Shown here in pieces: positions 1 through 8,406 of a stretch of 48,555 bases of DNA. The position numbers and the translations under genes are program-made. Location of the stretch: IMG/VR virus record IMGVR_UViG_3300005663_000068, positions 1 to 48,555 of that record; one strand, 5' to 3'. How positions within the stretch are numbered: position 1 is the first letter of the stretch; each line of letters begins with the position of its first letter. The notes beneath the pieces are model-generated. The model ran no database searches. It was not told where the DNA came from and saw only the letters and a list, made by a program, of their open reading frames with translations. The DNA is from a virus.

Positions 1-3
1 CGC

Positions 4-894
4 TCACAGTGGGCCTCCAATCGGGAACGTCAGAGGCATGTTAAGAGGATTCTTTCGGCCGCCCGCTGCTGCCACTTCAACCGAAATCGTCTGCGTGCCA
101 GGTGTGATTAGACCGAATGGCTCGGAAAACAGTTTTTTGATTTCACTAGTCTCAAGAGCACGATTCCAGATCGCAACGCTCTCGATCTGCCCATCTAATG
201 CTCGCGTTGCATCGGCGGGGTCTCGATCACCAATATAGATTTTTCGTTCATCTGCGGTGCCTGCCACGGTCGCAATTGGTCCGGCAGCAACCTTGTCGCC
301 GTTACTAAAGAATTTCCCATCAAGGTAGAATCGGCAATGGTCACCACCTCGCCAAGTTACGGTGTATAGGTGGCACTCGTCTAACGTGACTATTGAATTA
401 TCGGACAGCATGTTCCAATTGCCAGACGTAGCGTTGATAAACAGTCCCATTCCCAATGTCCCGCCGCCTTCGGGACCATAGGCCCAACCCCACGAGTTGC
501 CAGTCGTCGCTCCATGATGGTCAAGAAATCTCGAATCGCGAGCGCCATCCAGACTTCTAACGGTAGACCACACCGACCAAGTCGCTTCTGTCGCACCACC
601 CATATCGAGTGCGTCACTGAAAGGAATGTCAACGCGGAACGCATCACCAAGACCTCCGAAATCGAGCACAGGTCCACGTGGCTTGGTTACCCATGTTGTG
701 CCGATGTTTGTTCCGTCAGCCGTACCATCGCCGACTACGCTCTGACTGCGGGAACCTGCGTTCTCCCAAAACGGGGAATAGAGACAAAGATTGTCCTCCA
801 ACGAATCACCCTCATTGATCCCATACCCATGCGGCGAAGGCTTATTACCGTCGAGCATGAAGATTCCAGGCGGTGCGGTTGGAAATGCGTGCAT
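4..894 (-). CDS. LamG/concanavalin A-like virion surface protein
   Basis: Protein of 296 aa. Residues about 70-260 look like a LamG jelly-roll: alternating beta-strand segments, a YLDGKFF hairpin, IYIGDRD, then an IESVAIWNRAL signature followed by a SEPFGL tail, which is the usual end of a LamG_3 domain. Such domains bind glycans or form virion surface adhesins, so a role in adsorption is inferred. The start overlaps the stop of the preceding gene (TAATG-type coupling). The TGA stop is three bases from the window edge. Base composition is GC-rich relative to genes beyond 1.75 kb, as expected for a mosaic adsorption cassette. Confidence 0.8.
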   Translation of the reverse strand: MHAFPTAPPGIFMLDGNKPSPHGYGINEGDSLEDNLCLYSPFWENAGSRSQSVVGDGTADGTNIGTTWVTKPRGPVLDFGGLGDAFRVDIPFSDALDMGGATEATWSVWSTVRSLDGARDSRFLDHHGATTGNSWGWAYGPEGGGTLGMGLFINATSGNWNMLSDNSIVTLDECHLYTVTWRGGDHCRFYLDGKFFSNGDKVAAGPIATVAGTADERKIYIGDRDPADATRALDGQIESVAIWNRALETSEIKKLFSEPFGLITPGTQTISVEVAAAGGRKNPLNMPLTFPIGGPL

Positions 895-1511
895 TAGGTT
901 GTTGTTTCACCGGTGTAGATTTGTCCAACCGCACGAATGACAACATCAGGTCCGCCGCCAGCACCATAGTCGGCTTGAATCGTGACATTTACACCGCCAG
1001 GCACCCACATCTGCCATAGGTCGGCTTGATTTGTTACAACGTCAGCTTGGGCCGATGTGTGAGGGCCTTTCATTAAATCATCTAATACCAACGTACTGGC
1101 CACGACTTTAGCCACACGTGCGAACTCGACTCGTGTGCCTACTGCCATATCACCAACAACAATAAAATCGCCAGCCGCAAAACCGGATACACTAGCTACT
1201 TGCAGAATTTGGCCAGAACTATTGACATTGATGGTTGTTGCATTAGCCGACACGGCACCACCAACTCGCGATAAGCTGCTGTTGACGGATGGACCATCAT
1301 CGGCATTTCGTCGCACATTTATTCGCACAGGCAAACCGGTAACCGTTCCAGTCGCTTCTCTACCCACATAAAGGAATAACATCCCTCCACGCTTACTTGT
1401 TAGATCCCATTCTGCATTGGCAGCATGGTCGGCAATTGTTTCGCCAACGTCAACAGGTTCGTTATCTAACAGAACTATTGCTGCACCCCAATTAGGAATC
1501 GTGTTACTCAT
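894..1511 (-). CDS. Virion structural protein, unknown role
   Basis: Protein of 205 aa rich in beta-prone, Gly/Ala/Thr/Val segments. It has a central VxxFAAGDFIVVGD-type strand pair like the small beta modules of phage fibre and decoration proteins. It sits between the exported virion-like protein at 1745-2650 and the LamG protein, coupled to both neighbours by overlapping stop/start codons. I do not recognise a named family. Position and composition suggest an adsorption or tail-tip accessory component. Confidence 0.6.
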   Translation of the reverse strand: MSNTIPNWGAAIVLLDNEPVDVGETIADHAANAEWDLTSKRGGMLFLYVGREATGTVTGLPVRINVRRNADDGPSVNSSLSRVGGAVSANATTINVNSSGQILQVASVSGFAAGDFIVVGDMAVGTRVEFARVAKVVASTLVLDDLMKGPHTSAQADVVTNQADLWQMWVPGGVNVTIQADYGAGGGPDVVIRAVGQIYTGETTT

Positions 1512-1663
1512 ACCACGTTCTCCGTATAACCCGCGTACTTCAGCCGGCGTTGCAAGCCTACAATCGCCGCAGCTTTCTCACAAGCACAAAACGTCCGCAA
1601 CGCATCCCGTCGTGAATCGGCTTCGGCTTGCGTGATCTGCATGGCCTCGATGCCGATCGTCAT
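1508..1663 (-). CDS. Small hypothetical protein (51 aa)
   Basis: Short gene starting MTIGIEAMQITQAEADSRRD and ending KYAGYTENVV. A GGAGG ribosome site lies about ten bases before the ATG. The stop overlaps the next start (ATGA), which supports translation. The frame stays open upstream to the double TAG that ends the 1745-2650 gene, but offers no ATG, GTG or TTG before 1663. The product is a small helical, charged protein with one Cys-x-Cys. Function unknown. Confidence 0.55.
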   Translation of the reverse strand: MTIGIEAMQITQAEADSRRDALRTFCACEKAAAIVGLQRRLKYAGYTENVV

Positions 1664-1695
1664 TGACGTAGCGCCTCCGATGCCGCTATTGAAGA

Positions 1696-1716
1696 GTGTC
1701 TCCTGCCAGGAGACAC
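1696..1716 (-). other. Perfect 9-bp hairpin (GTGTCTCCT-GGC-AGGAGACAC)
   Basis: A perfect 9-bp inverted repeat with a 3-base loop in the short gap after the 1745-2650 gene. No U-run follows, so it is not a classical terminator. It lies close upstream of the ribosome site of the 51-aa gene and could limit its translation or mark a processing site. Confidence 0.5.
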
Positions 1717-1744
1717 CAACTGCGTTGTCATTTCCTTGATGCTA

Positions 1745-2650
1745 CTATTCGGCTATCTCATACCAATTGATCTGAAAGTTAGCCTGGTTATCATCAGTAG
1801 TTGTCTCAATAGTTATTAGCCATGACTCACTAGCTGGCATTATCCACTCATCCTGATCTCGTGAGTGTCCCCCAGATATAACTGCACCTGCACCAATTCC
1901 AGTAGCAAGACCAAACGTAGTAATGAATGGAACATTCACCCCATTAAATGCTGTGGCCCTTGTCGGGTACTTAGAAATCGTTGTTAGTGGTGACCCTGCC
2001 CCCAACTTCCGATTATATGTATCCTGTACAATACCTGGAAATCGGAGTGTGTTTGTATGTAGCTTCACAGTTGTTACCTTTTCGCCTGTAGCAATGAAAA
2101 CTATATGTACCCTCTTTGCTCCGGTCTTAATCAGAAAATCTAGTATCTTGGGGGTGTTAGGAGTTTCCTCTAAAGAAACCACAAAGGTAGCATCATCAGT
2201 TCCCCCTTCAACATCTTCAACCGTTTCAGTAACAACAAAACCACGACCGGCAACACCCGCAGTTGCGATTAAATGAGTAGTGCCATCAGTCCAAGCAATG
2301 TCAGCAAAATAATTGTTGGTTGACGCCTCACAATCCGTCACCATTGTATCGACAATTTCGGCTATGTTAGCCTCGCCATCGACCACAACAACAACAGAAG
2401 CATCCTCGATTATGATAGTAAAAATATCCCCGTCGTCTACAGTTCCTCCAGGGGTCAAGTGGGCCACTTGTTTAACAGCAATGTCATCTAGTAACTGTGT
2501 TACGGAATACGTAAAAAGTTTACCCGCATGGAGCCTTCGCTCAGTATCATTAACAATTGCAATAGAGTTAGTCTCTCCGTCAAGAAGCGATGGGGAAATC
2601 TGTCCAAAGACTGAACCACATAGTAACAGAAACGCTAACAAGTATTTCAT
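1745..2650 (-). CDS. Exported virion-associated protein with signal peptide
   Basis: Protein of 301 aa with an N-terminal signal peptide (MKYLLAFLLLCGSVFGQ; basic residue, hydrophobic core, small residues before the cleavage site). It continues as a beta-rich protein with a DGDIFTIIIED...ANIAEIVD module resembling the beta modules of the decoration protein at 3757-4815. It lies just after the capsid gene, behind a strong terminator. The C-terminus (SWLITIETTTDDNQANF) looks like a jelly-roll or fibre fold. A signal peptide on a gene in the virion region is odd. It may be a host-surface or periplasmic protein rather than a virion part. It ends with tandem TAG codons. Confidence 0.55.
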   Translation of the reverse strand: MKYLLAFLLLCGSVFGQISPSLLDGETNSIAIVNDTERRLHAGKLFTYSVTQLLDDIAVKQVAHLTPGGTVDDGDIFTIIIEDASVVVVVDGEANIAEIVDTMVTDCEASTNNYFADIAWTDGTTHLIATAGVAGRGFVVTETVEDVEGGTDDATFVVSLEETPNTPKILDFLIKTGAKRVHIVFIATGEKVTTVKLHTNTLRFPGIVQDTYNRKLGAGSPLTTISKYPTRATAFNGVNVPFITTFGLATGIGAGAVISGGHSRDQDEWIMPASESWLITIETTTDDNQANFQINWYEIAE

Positions 2651-2669
2651 AGCTACTCTCCAAGTATAG

Positions 2670-2707
2670 AAAAAGACCGTCGGCCTACTGGTAGTTGACC
2701 GACGGCC
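2670..2707 (-). terminator. Rho-independent terminator after major capsid gene
   Basis: On the minus strand an 11-bp stem (GGCCGTCGGTC pairing with GGCCGACGGTC, two G-U pairs, 11-base loop) is followed at once by TTTTT. It lies 28 bp after the capsid gene stop and just before the next gene, so it would cap or attenuate the head transcript. Confidence 0.85.
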
Positions 2708-2734
2708 TAAGACCCATGCAACGCAGCCGTTGTA

Positions 2735-3736
2735 TTAAGTAGACGAGAACCCACGAACCAAAACAAAGGGACGGGTACAATAACTGAAGGGATTACTCTG
2801 CGCTTCAAGTTCCACACCTTTGCCAAACTTCAACAATTCTTGCTTAGCATAGAATTCACGGCCAAGAGTATTGACAGTCTCAACATAGGGCGCAGGTGAA
2901 AAGTGTGTTCTAAACAATCCCCGAACACCTACAGGAAAGAACCTAGCATCTCCTGCAGGAATAAATGTTTGGCTCGCAACTGATCCACGATACTCCTCAA
3001 AGATAATATCGCCATAAGGGAAACCTGCCCGCGGATCATTTCGCAGCATCACGCTACTATCAAACCTTGCATAGGCCGCCGTAACATTAGCATGGTCAAT
3101 CAATGCACGGAAAAACGTGGGCCCACACAAGGCATGGATATGATCGTAAACAACGCCGCCCAATGCCGTTTCAATCTGTCCCTTAACTTCTAGGCACTTG
3201 GTGCGAATCTTCGTAGCAGCCGTTCCAAACACGAAGTCCTTGGTCTGCTCAGTCAGGCTGTACTCATCCCACCAATCATAAATTGGCGTGCCATCCGCAT
3301 CAAGGAGCAATCCCTGAATAGCCTTTGCACGATGAAACTCTCCCGTAGTTACTAGATGCTGCTTCATCTTTTCCAGACGACGGTTGACAACCTCGTTTAC
3401 AGCGTCAGTCTCATTGTCAGACCCAAACGACCTAACACCCTGTACATCATCTGCCAAGACAATATCATGCAAGGGTAGATGCGTTGCCTCAAACCTACGA
3501 GAATTGCGGGTCTCTCGATTCATCTCTTGCCCAGGATCACCGCGCTTTGCAGTTTTCACTAGACCGAGAGTACCATTCAAGTATTCGACTTTGATAACCG
3601 TAGTCGCAATAGGCTCAGTATCAAACAGCCCTAGCTGCTCAATTCTTGAGGGTACATGAGGAAGCAACTCAATAGCCTCGGTCATTGATACGAGGCTGAA
3701 GTCGTCCGTCTTGAAAACATCTAATGCGTTCGCCAT
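2735..3736 (-). CDS. Major capsid protein (lambda E-like, HK97 fold)
   Basis: Protein of 333 aa resembling the lambda gpE/phage major capsid protein E family. It starts ALDVFKTDDFSLVSMTEAI and has the conserved EYLNGTLGLV and RRFEATHLP segments. A mid-protein LEVKGQIETALGG helix is followed by HALCGPTFFRALIDHANV, and the C-terminus holds GDARFFPVGV and TRPFVLVRGF. Length fits the family. Gene order protease/scaffold, decoration protein, capsid matches the classic head module. The start follows an AAGGTAG ribosome site. A strong terminator follows the gene. Confidence 0.9.
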   Translation of the reverse strand: MANALDVFKTDDFSLVSMTEAIELLPHVPSRIEQLGLFDTEPIATTVIKVEYLNGTLGLVKTAKRGDPGQEMNRETRNSRRFEATHLPLHDIVLADDVQGVRSFGSDNETDAVNEVVNRRLEKMKQHLVTTGEFHRAKAIQGLLLDADGTPIYDWWDEYSLTEQTKDFVFGTAATKIRTKCLEVKGQIETALGGVVYDHIHALCGPTFFRALIDHANVTAAYARFDSSVMLRNDPRAGFPYGDIIFEEYRGSVASQTFIPAGDARFFPVGVRGLFRTHFSPAPYVETVNTLGREFYAKQELLKFGKGVELEAQSNPFSYCTRPFVLVRGFSST

Positions 3737-3756
3737 CAGATTGGTCTACCTTATAA

Positions 3757-4815
3757 TTACGTAGTTTGTGTCGAAACCGTAAGCTCAGCAATCGGAACAA
3801 TACCCAAAGCTTTCAGGGCTGCGTCAGCATTGGCTTCCGTTTGAGAGTTGTAGTCGAGTTGGTCCTTGGCTACAATCAGCGGACCCCGAACTGCGAACAG
3901 TGCTTCTCCGCCCCCACCTGTAGTATCACGAGTAATCGTTACACTGGTTACACCCGTTAAATCTCCAATTGTAGACGTAACAAGTCGCCATGACTTCCCA
4001 GCATACTCACCACCGCTGAATGTTAAGACAAGCGTTCCCGTAGCACTAGGAATATCCCCTGTTGCAACAATATCCGAAGTATTGCCTGTTGCAACATCAA
4101 TAGCCGTGTTGATTACAGAAAGGGCGTCATCGTGATTTAGTGCAGTGGTGCTTACTACTGCACCCGTAGACTCCTTCATAAATGTAAGGGTATACGTATC
4201 ATCCGTACCAGCACCTACCATAACAATGTTCTGTACTTCGTCAACAGTTAGGTCAGGGTCTTCAAGACAGATAGCAGAAGCATTGCCACCAGAGGCTTTG
4301 CCTGTAGTCGTCTTAACATTGATAACACTGCCATCCGTACCCGTCAATGCAATATCGTCAACGTCTACAGCATCGAAAGTCTTTCCAGCAAAGCCTGTAC
4401 CACTGAAAGTAAGAACCATAACGATTGCAGCAGTATTAGCAATCTCTGTAAGAACAATGCCATTAGAACCACAGACGGTGTCAAGCGCTGCCTGAATCGT
4501 TGCAGTCATAGTCGCTTCTGTAGCAGACCATGCGCAAGCAACCGTTCGACTAATCTCTCCGGCAGCCGTTGGTACATGGAGGAAAAGCGTTCCACCTGTA
4601 TGTGTCCCACCAATAGTAATAGTTTGAACCTCATTAACAGCAGCAGATATGTCCAACATCTCACTACTTACTTCTTGGCACACATCTCCAACAGCCAAGT
4701 TCTGACCCGTCTGAATCTTCTTTGTCTCGAAGTTAAAGCGATTGCTGAACAACTCCCGAACAACATCGCCAATAACTTTGGGGGGAGTGCGTGTAAGGGT
4801 GGAAGACCTACCCAT
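3757..4815 (-). CDS. Head decoration protein with inserted beta domains
   Basis: Protein of 352 aa placed directly before the capsid gene, the position of lambda D-type decoration proteins. Both ends look decoration-like: ETKKIQTGQNLAVGDV near residue 30, and FAVRGPLIVAKDQLDY...DAALKALGIVPIAE at the C-terminus. Between them lie two related beta domains of about 110 aa, each starting with a VDEVQNI/VNEVQTI motif and ending with a TFSGxxxAGKxx motif. They appear to be inserted, surface-exposed modules. Normal decoration proteins are 100-130 aa, so this one is about three times as long. Confidence 0.7.
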   Translation of the reverse strand: MGRSSTLTRTPPKVIGDVVRELFSNRFNFETKKIQTGQNLAVGDVCQEVSSEMLDISAAVNEVQTITIGGTHTGGTLFLHVPTAAGEISRTVACAWSATEATMTATIQAALDTVCGSNGIVLTEIANTAAIVMVLTFSGTGFAGKTFDAVDVDDIALTGTDGSVINVKTTTGKASGGNASAICLEDPDLTVDEVQNIVMVGAGTDDTYTLTFMKESTGAVVSTTALNHDDALSVINTAIDVATGNTSDIVATGDIPSATGTLVLTFSGGEYAGKSWRLVTSTIGDLTGVTSVTITRDTTGGGGEALFAVRGPLIVAKDQLDYNSQTEANADAALKALGIVPIAELTVSTQTT

Positions 4816-4855
4816 GATAAATGCTCCTCAAGACTTGTGAGTATGTTTGTATGAA

Positions 4856-5863
4856 CTACTTAGCGGATTTTGCAATCTTCTCAGCACTCAAGACCAACCC
4901 AGACTTCTTAGGGTTTCCATCCTTATCAAGAGTAGCCTGTGGACCGCTCTTTTCCTTAAACGAAGTAACCTCTTCATTCTTAGTAAGCGCTGCAGCAATC
5001 CCTTTGAACCCATCATCAACAGGTTCATCTTGTAGAGATAGAGATAGCGACGTATCTCCGCAGAACTGCTCCGTCAAATCTTTGGCAACTGCCGGAGTAA
5101 TCTTGCCACTATCAACAAGACCTTTGACCTTGTTCTCCCTGTTCTCACGAACAACATCCATGATAGCTGCGGCAATAGGCTTAGATGTTTTCTTAGCATC
5201 CTTTGCGGACTTCTTCAAGCCTGCAACAAAAGACACAAGAGCTTTTTCGATGGTACCATCGTCAGCACCATCGTCGAACTTCACACCGATCTTCTTAGCA
5301 ACATCGGAAAGGGCCATGTCTCTTGGCTCCGTTTTTGATTTAGGTTTCTTTACAACTAACGACGCAGCTATTGCCTTGAATCCCTCAAGTCCGGGTATAC
5401 AAGGATAATCAGTCAAAGCTATGTGTTGAATAGGTCTATTATAGACGTTACCTTTACCATCTATAACAGGCTTGGTAGGAACATAGATACTTACATCAGA
5501 TGTTAAAGCAAGCTTAGCTGCCTCTTCATCCCTGAACTTGACCGTAGCAAATAAGGCATCAACACCTTTTGCATTCTTGGTAACATCAAGCGCAGTAACT
5601 TGTCCTCGATTCTGTTCGGGATCAAACGTATGATCTAAGGGAAGAGGTACACTAACACCTGCATCAGACATTAGAGCAAAGGTATTAGACCAGTGCTGAA
5701 TATCTTCAATATCTACAGTATCTTGAAAACGATTGCCTTCAAGATCCTTGAGAGTAAACTCACCAACCGGAATAACCTCCTTACGAAACGTAAGCGGATC
5801 ATCCTTATCTGCTAAAGCCCATTCTTCCTTGCTCGGCGAATTGTATACACGTGCAGTGCTCAT
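4856..5863 (-). CDS. Mu gpI-like capsid protease with scaffold region
   Basis: Protein of 335 aa. The N-terminal half (about residues 25-175) resembles the Mu I-like prohead protease: GEFTLKDLEGN near the start, PLDHTF with the likely catalytic His, and IQHIALTDYP...LEGFKAIA. The C-terminal half is a Lys/Asp/Ala-rich helical scaffold-like region ending KSGLVLSAEKIAKSAK. An internal ATG (MALSDVAKKIGVK, start at 5317) with upstream purine-rich sequence could produce a free scaffold from the same frame, as in Mu and lambda. It lies between a conserved small protein and the decoration gene. Confidence 0.8.
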   Translation of the reverse strand: MSTARVYNSPSKEEWALADKDDPLTFRKEVIPVGEFTLKDLEGNRFQDTVDIEDIQHWSNTFALMSDAGVSVPLPLDHTFDPEQNRGQVTALDVTKNAKGVDALFATVKFRDEEAAKLALTSDVSIYVPTKPVIDGKGNVYNRPIQHIALTDYPCIPGLEGFKAIAASLVVKKPKSKTEPRDMALSDVAKKIGVKFDDGADDGTIEKALVSFVAGLKKSAKDAKKTSKPIAAAIMDVVRENRENKVKGLVDSGKITPAVAKDLTEQFCGDTSLSLSLQDEPVDDGFKGIAAALTKNEEVTSFKEKSGPQATLDKDGNPKKSGLVLSAEKIAKSAK

Positions 5864-5887
5864 ACTTCTATTATATGTTGTGGTCAG

Positions 5888-6091
5888 CTACGATACCGGA
5901 AGTTTCTCAAACCGTATTCCATTATCACCCTTGAAAGGCTTAAGATGTAAGTTATCACCGTAAGCAATAACATCTGGAATACCCTTAGGGAATGCAACAC
6001 AAGTTACACGTTGGTCAGTCTCTATCTCCTCCTCAACCACACCTATAAAGTGTATGCACTCTCGCATATGACATTTAGGTTGTATCATCAT
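5888..6091 (-). CDS. Conserved small head-module protein
   Basis: Protein of 67 aa. It contains a CHMREC cluster, a central TDQRVTCVAFPKGIPDVIAYGDN segment, and a GDNGIRFEKLP end. This pattern is familiar from short proteins between MuF-like and protease genes in environmental phages, but I know no function. Its start overlaps the stop of the MuF gene (ATGATG). Two Cys pairs may bind metal. Confidence 0.65.
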   Translation of the reverse strand: MMIQPKCHMRECIHFIGVVEEEIETDQRVTCVAFPKGIPDVIAYGDNLHLKPFKGDNGIRFEKLPVS

Positions 6092-7812
6092 TTGAATTGC
6101 CTTTCAAGGTATTTCTCTACATCCTTAGGAAGTGTCCCCTGTTCGTAGTTTGGATGTGTCCATGCTCCAAAACTCTCCGCAAAAAATTCGTGTTGATTTG
6201 TTGCGGCGTAATAAGAAACGTCGTTTCTATTCTTTGTGTAAATTGCAAAAAACTCTGCCCTATCACCTTCACTTTTCCAAACTTGCTCGTGCATAGCATG
6301 GCCATACTCATGCCTTGTTACATCAGCAACACTTTCCCCTACGGTATAGAACAGCTTTTTACGCTTCTTCGCGAACTTCGTTGCGGTCTTTATACTCTTA
6401 TCAACACCTATTGTGGGCTTTTTACTTGTGGGTGTTGCACGCTTAGTAGCAATAGCCATCCGTTTATCAGGGTGAAACTCTCCTGCTGCACCCACATGCT
6501 TTGAACTGACGTTGTCACCATTAAAAAGCGTAATCTGTTTAACAGCACCTTCGGAATGCTTCCCAACAATACGATCCAATCTTGTAATAGACTTCTCCAA
6601 CCTCTGTTCAACAACTTTCTGTTCCTGTTTCGTATATCCCCTAAACCTAGTAGCCTCGCGAGGTTGGACTTTAGGCTTACTAGGAACCTTCCCAGCTCTA
6701 GCTATAGTCTTAGCCATCTTCTCCTCAGCATCTTCCCGCAGCTTAGTAGACGTGGCTAACTTCTTCTCAAGTGCAATCAACCTCTTAGCGCCTTCCTTAC
6801 GCTGTTCCTCTAACTGCTTTCGCAACTTCTCTGTTTTCGTTAAAGGCTTGGGCTTAACAACCTTGGGCTTGGGCTTAACAACCTTGGGCTTGGGCTTTCG
6901 TATGCCCCGCTTTTCAAGATCCTTTTGTCTTCTAGCAGCCTTCTCCTTTCTTACACCCTCTTGGAAAGCTTCTTGCGCAGGGGTCAAGAATGCTCTTGGC
7001 TTCACTACAGCTACACCCGAATTACCTACAAACCCTTTATCAGGTGTGGCTACACTACCATCGGGCAACTTGCTTGGCGCCTTCTTTCTCTCCGGCTCGA
7101 AAAGGGGTATAGTAGTACAGCGACAGTTCCAACCATTCGGCGGCCAGTTAGTTTTCCAGAAAGGGTCTTCCTTTGGTAGTATGGTTCCGTCGAACGCTTC
7201 ATGTTCTGGCCTAACTCTATCATCAGTAATAGCAACGTATTCATAACCCCATAGTATCTCCTGAATAACAGGGTCTTGGTCTGCTTGCCAACGTCCTGCG
7301 TTATATGCTAACTGTGTTTGTGTTCTTACTAACGTCTCCGCGTTAGCCTTGACATTCATTTCGTCGAACCTAGCCTGCAAGTTCTTAATAGTTGGTGATA
7401 CATGCAGACCCTCTTTCTGTGCGATTATCAACTCGTCTCGTATCTCCTCCTCAGCAGGCTTGGTAAAATCCTTAACAGACTTCAAAACATTACGTACATA
7501 CTGCGCCTTTAATACCTTTGTAGCTACACCTAACTGATCCTCCAACGCTTTAACAGATGCCGTCAAGAGACTAAGAGACAATGACTTGCTTTTAGGCCGT
7601 AGGCTAAACGACCGTTTCATCCCAAGAAGATGGGAAAAGAGCGCAACGTCCGTAAGAAGTTCTACCAACTCCGCGGATACTTCTTTGATACTAGCTTGTG
7701 CAACGATCCTACCCCGCAATATTCCAATCATTGGAACGATAGCTCGAACCGCTTTACGCTCTACTAACCTAGTATCTAAGTCTATTCGACGAATTATTAC
7801 AGTGTGAGGCAT
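6088..7812 (-). CDS. MuF-type minor head protein fused to a zincin metallopeptidase domain
   Basis: Protein of 574 aa from the ATG at 7812. Residues about 130-250 carry the Mu F/SPP1 gp7 signature: RTQTQLAYNAGR, YEYVAITDDRVRPEHEAFDG, and WPPNGWNCRCT. A Lys/Pro repeat (KPKPKVV twice) and a long charged helix (about 300-400) lead to a C-terminal domain with HEYGH (about 501-505) and EFFAESF (about 542-548). That is the HExxH plus ExxAE arrangement of anthrax-lethal-factor-like zincins. MuF proteins are injected or act in head assembly. The fused peptidase may be delivered with the DNA or process capsid proteins; this is inference. The start couples to the upstream methyltransferase gene. Confidence 0.85.
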   Translation of the reverse strand: MPHTVIIRRIDLDTRLVERKAVRAIVPMIGILRGRIVAQASIKEVSAELVELLTDVALFSHLLGMKRSFSLRPKSKSLSLSLLTASVKALEDQLGVATKVLKAQYVRNVLKSVKDFTKPAEEEIRDELIIAQKEGLHVSPTIKNLQARFDEMNVKANAETLVRTQTQLAYNAGRWQADQDPVIQEILWGYEYVAITDDRVRPEHEAFDGTILPKEDPFWKTNWPPNGWNCRCTTIPLFEPERKKAPSKLPDGSVATPDKGFVGNSGVAVVKPRAFLTPAQEAFQEGVRKEKAARRQKDLEKRGIRKPKPKVVKPKPKVVKPKPLTKTEKLRKQLEEQRKEGAKRLIALEKKLATSTKLREDAEEKMAKTIARAGKVPSKPKVQPREATRFRGYTKQEQKVVEQRLEKSITRLDRIVGKHSEGAVKQITLFNGDNVSSKHVGAAGEFHPDKRMAIATKRATPTSKKPTIGVDKSIKTATKFAKKRKKLFYTVGESVADVTRHEYGHAMHEQVWKSEGDRAEFFAIYTKNRNDVSYYAATNQHEFFAESFGAWTHPNYEQGTLPKDVEKYLERQFK

Positions 7813-7816
7813 TAAC

Positions 7817-8404
7817 TCAATAACCCTCAATCACCTTGTAGTTCACATCTACATACGTACAACCTCTTGGACCGCAGACCTTTTGCTTTCGGGTCTTCTG
7901 TATCACACGATAACGATACAACTTATGCCTACGTAACTCGATGACCTGCCCTTGCGCCCAGCCTAGTATAGGATGTTGGTGACTAACTATCCTAGAACCA
8001 ATTGGCAACCTACTAAGAACTGGCACCAACTTTCGTAACAATTCAGGATCAAGATAGACAGTCACAACTTGTCGTGACTCACCCCACTTCATTTGTAGTA
8101 TATCACCTTGCCGGATTTCTACCAAATGACTGAGGCTATTACGCTTCACATTCTGTTTAGCAATTGCTGCAATCTTAGAGTCTAACTCGATACCTACAGC
8201 CTTAACCCCGTACTTGGCAGCAGCAATGATTGGAATGCGACCGTCACCGCAACCCAAATCAACTACCATATCAACAACCGTCACATCAACAGAATCTAAC
8301 ATAGCCACCACAACATCAGGTGGAGTCGTGACGTAGTGGGATTCTCCGGCTTGGAGTATTGAAGTACATAGAAAGAAGTTGGCTACAAGTATATAACTTT
8401 TCAT
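7817..8404 (-). CDS. Exported class I SAM-dependent methyltransferase-like protein
   Basis: Protein of 195 aa with a signal peptide (MKSYILVANFFLCTSILQAG) followed by a Rossmann methyltransferase. Motif I is VVDLGCGDGRIPI (about 45-57), the ribose-binding acid is in GIELDSKIAAIA, and a LVEIRQGDI strand follows. Later VVTVYLDPELLRKLVP...RIVSHQHPILGW matches a bacterial methyltransferase-domain family often found with a signal peptide. A methyltransferase in the periplasm would lack obvious SAM, so the substrate and site of action are unclear. It lies within the head operon, next to other exported proteins. Confidence 0.7.
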   Translation of the reverse strand: MKSYILVANFFLCTSILQAGESHYVTTPPDVVVAMLDSVDVTVVDMVVDLGCGDGRIPIIAAAKYGVKAVGIELDSKIAAIAKQNVKRNSLSHLVEIRQGDILQMKWGESRQVVTVYLDPELLRKLVPVLSRLPIGSRIVSHQHPILGWAQGQVIELRRHKLYRYRVIQKTRKQKVCGPRGCTYVDVNYKVIEGY

Positions 8405-8406
8405 GA

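Noticed and set aside
6512-7246. Long plus-strand open frame (244 codons) opposite the MuF gene
   Set aside because: It is a mirror of the strongly coding minus-strand gene; low-complexity Leu/Ser translation, no ribosome site and no family features. Other plus-strand frames (for example 42998-43681 and 4821-5408) were dismissed for the same reason.
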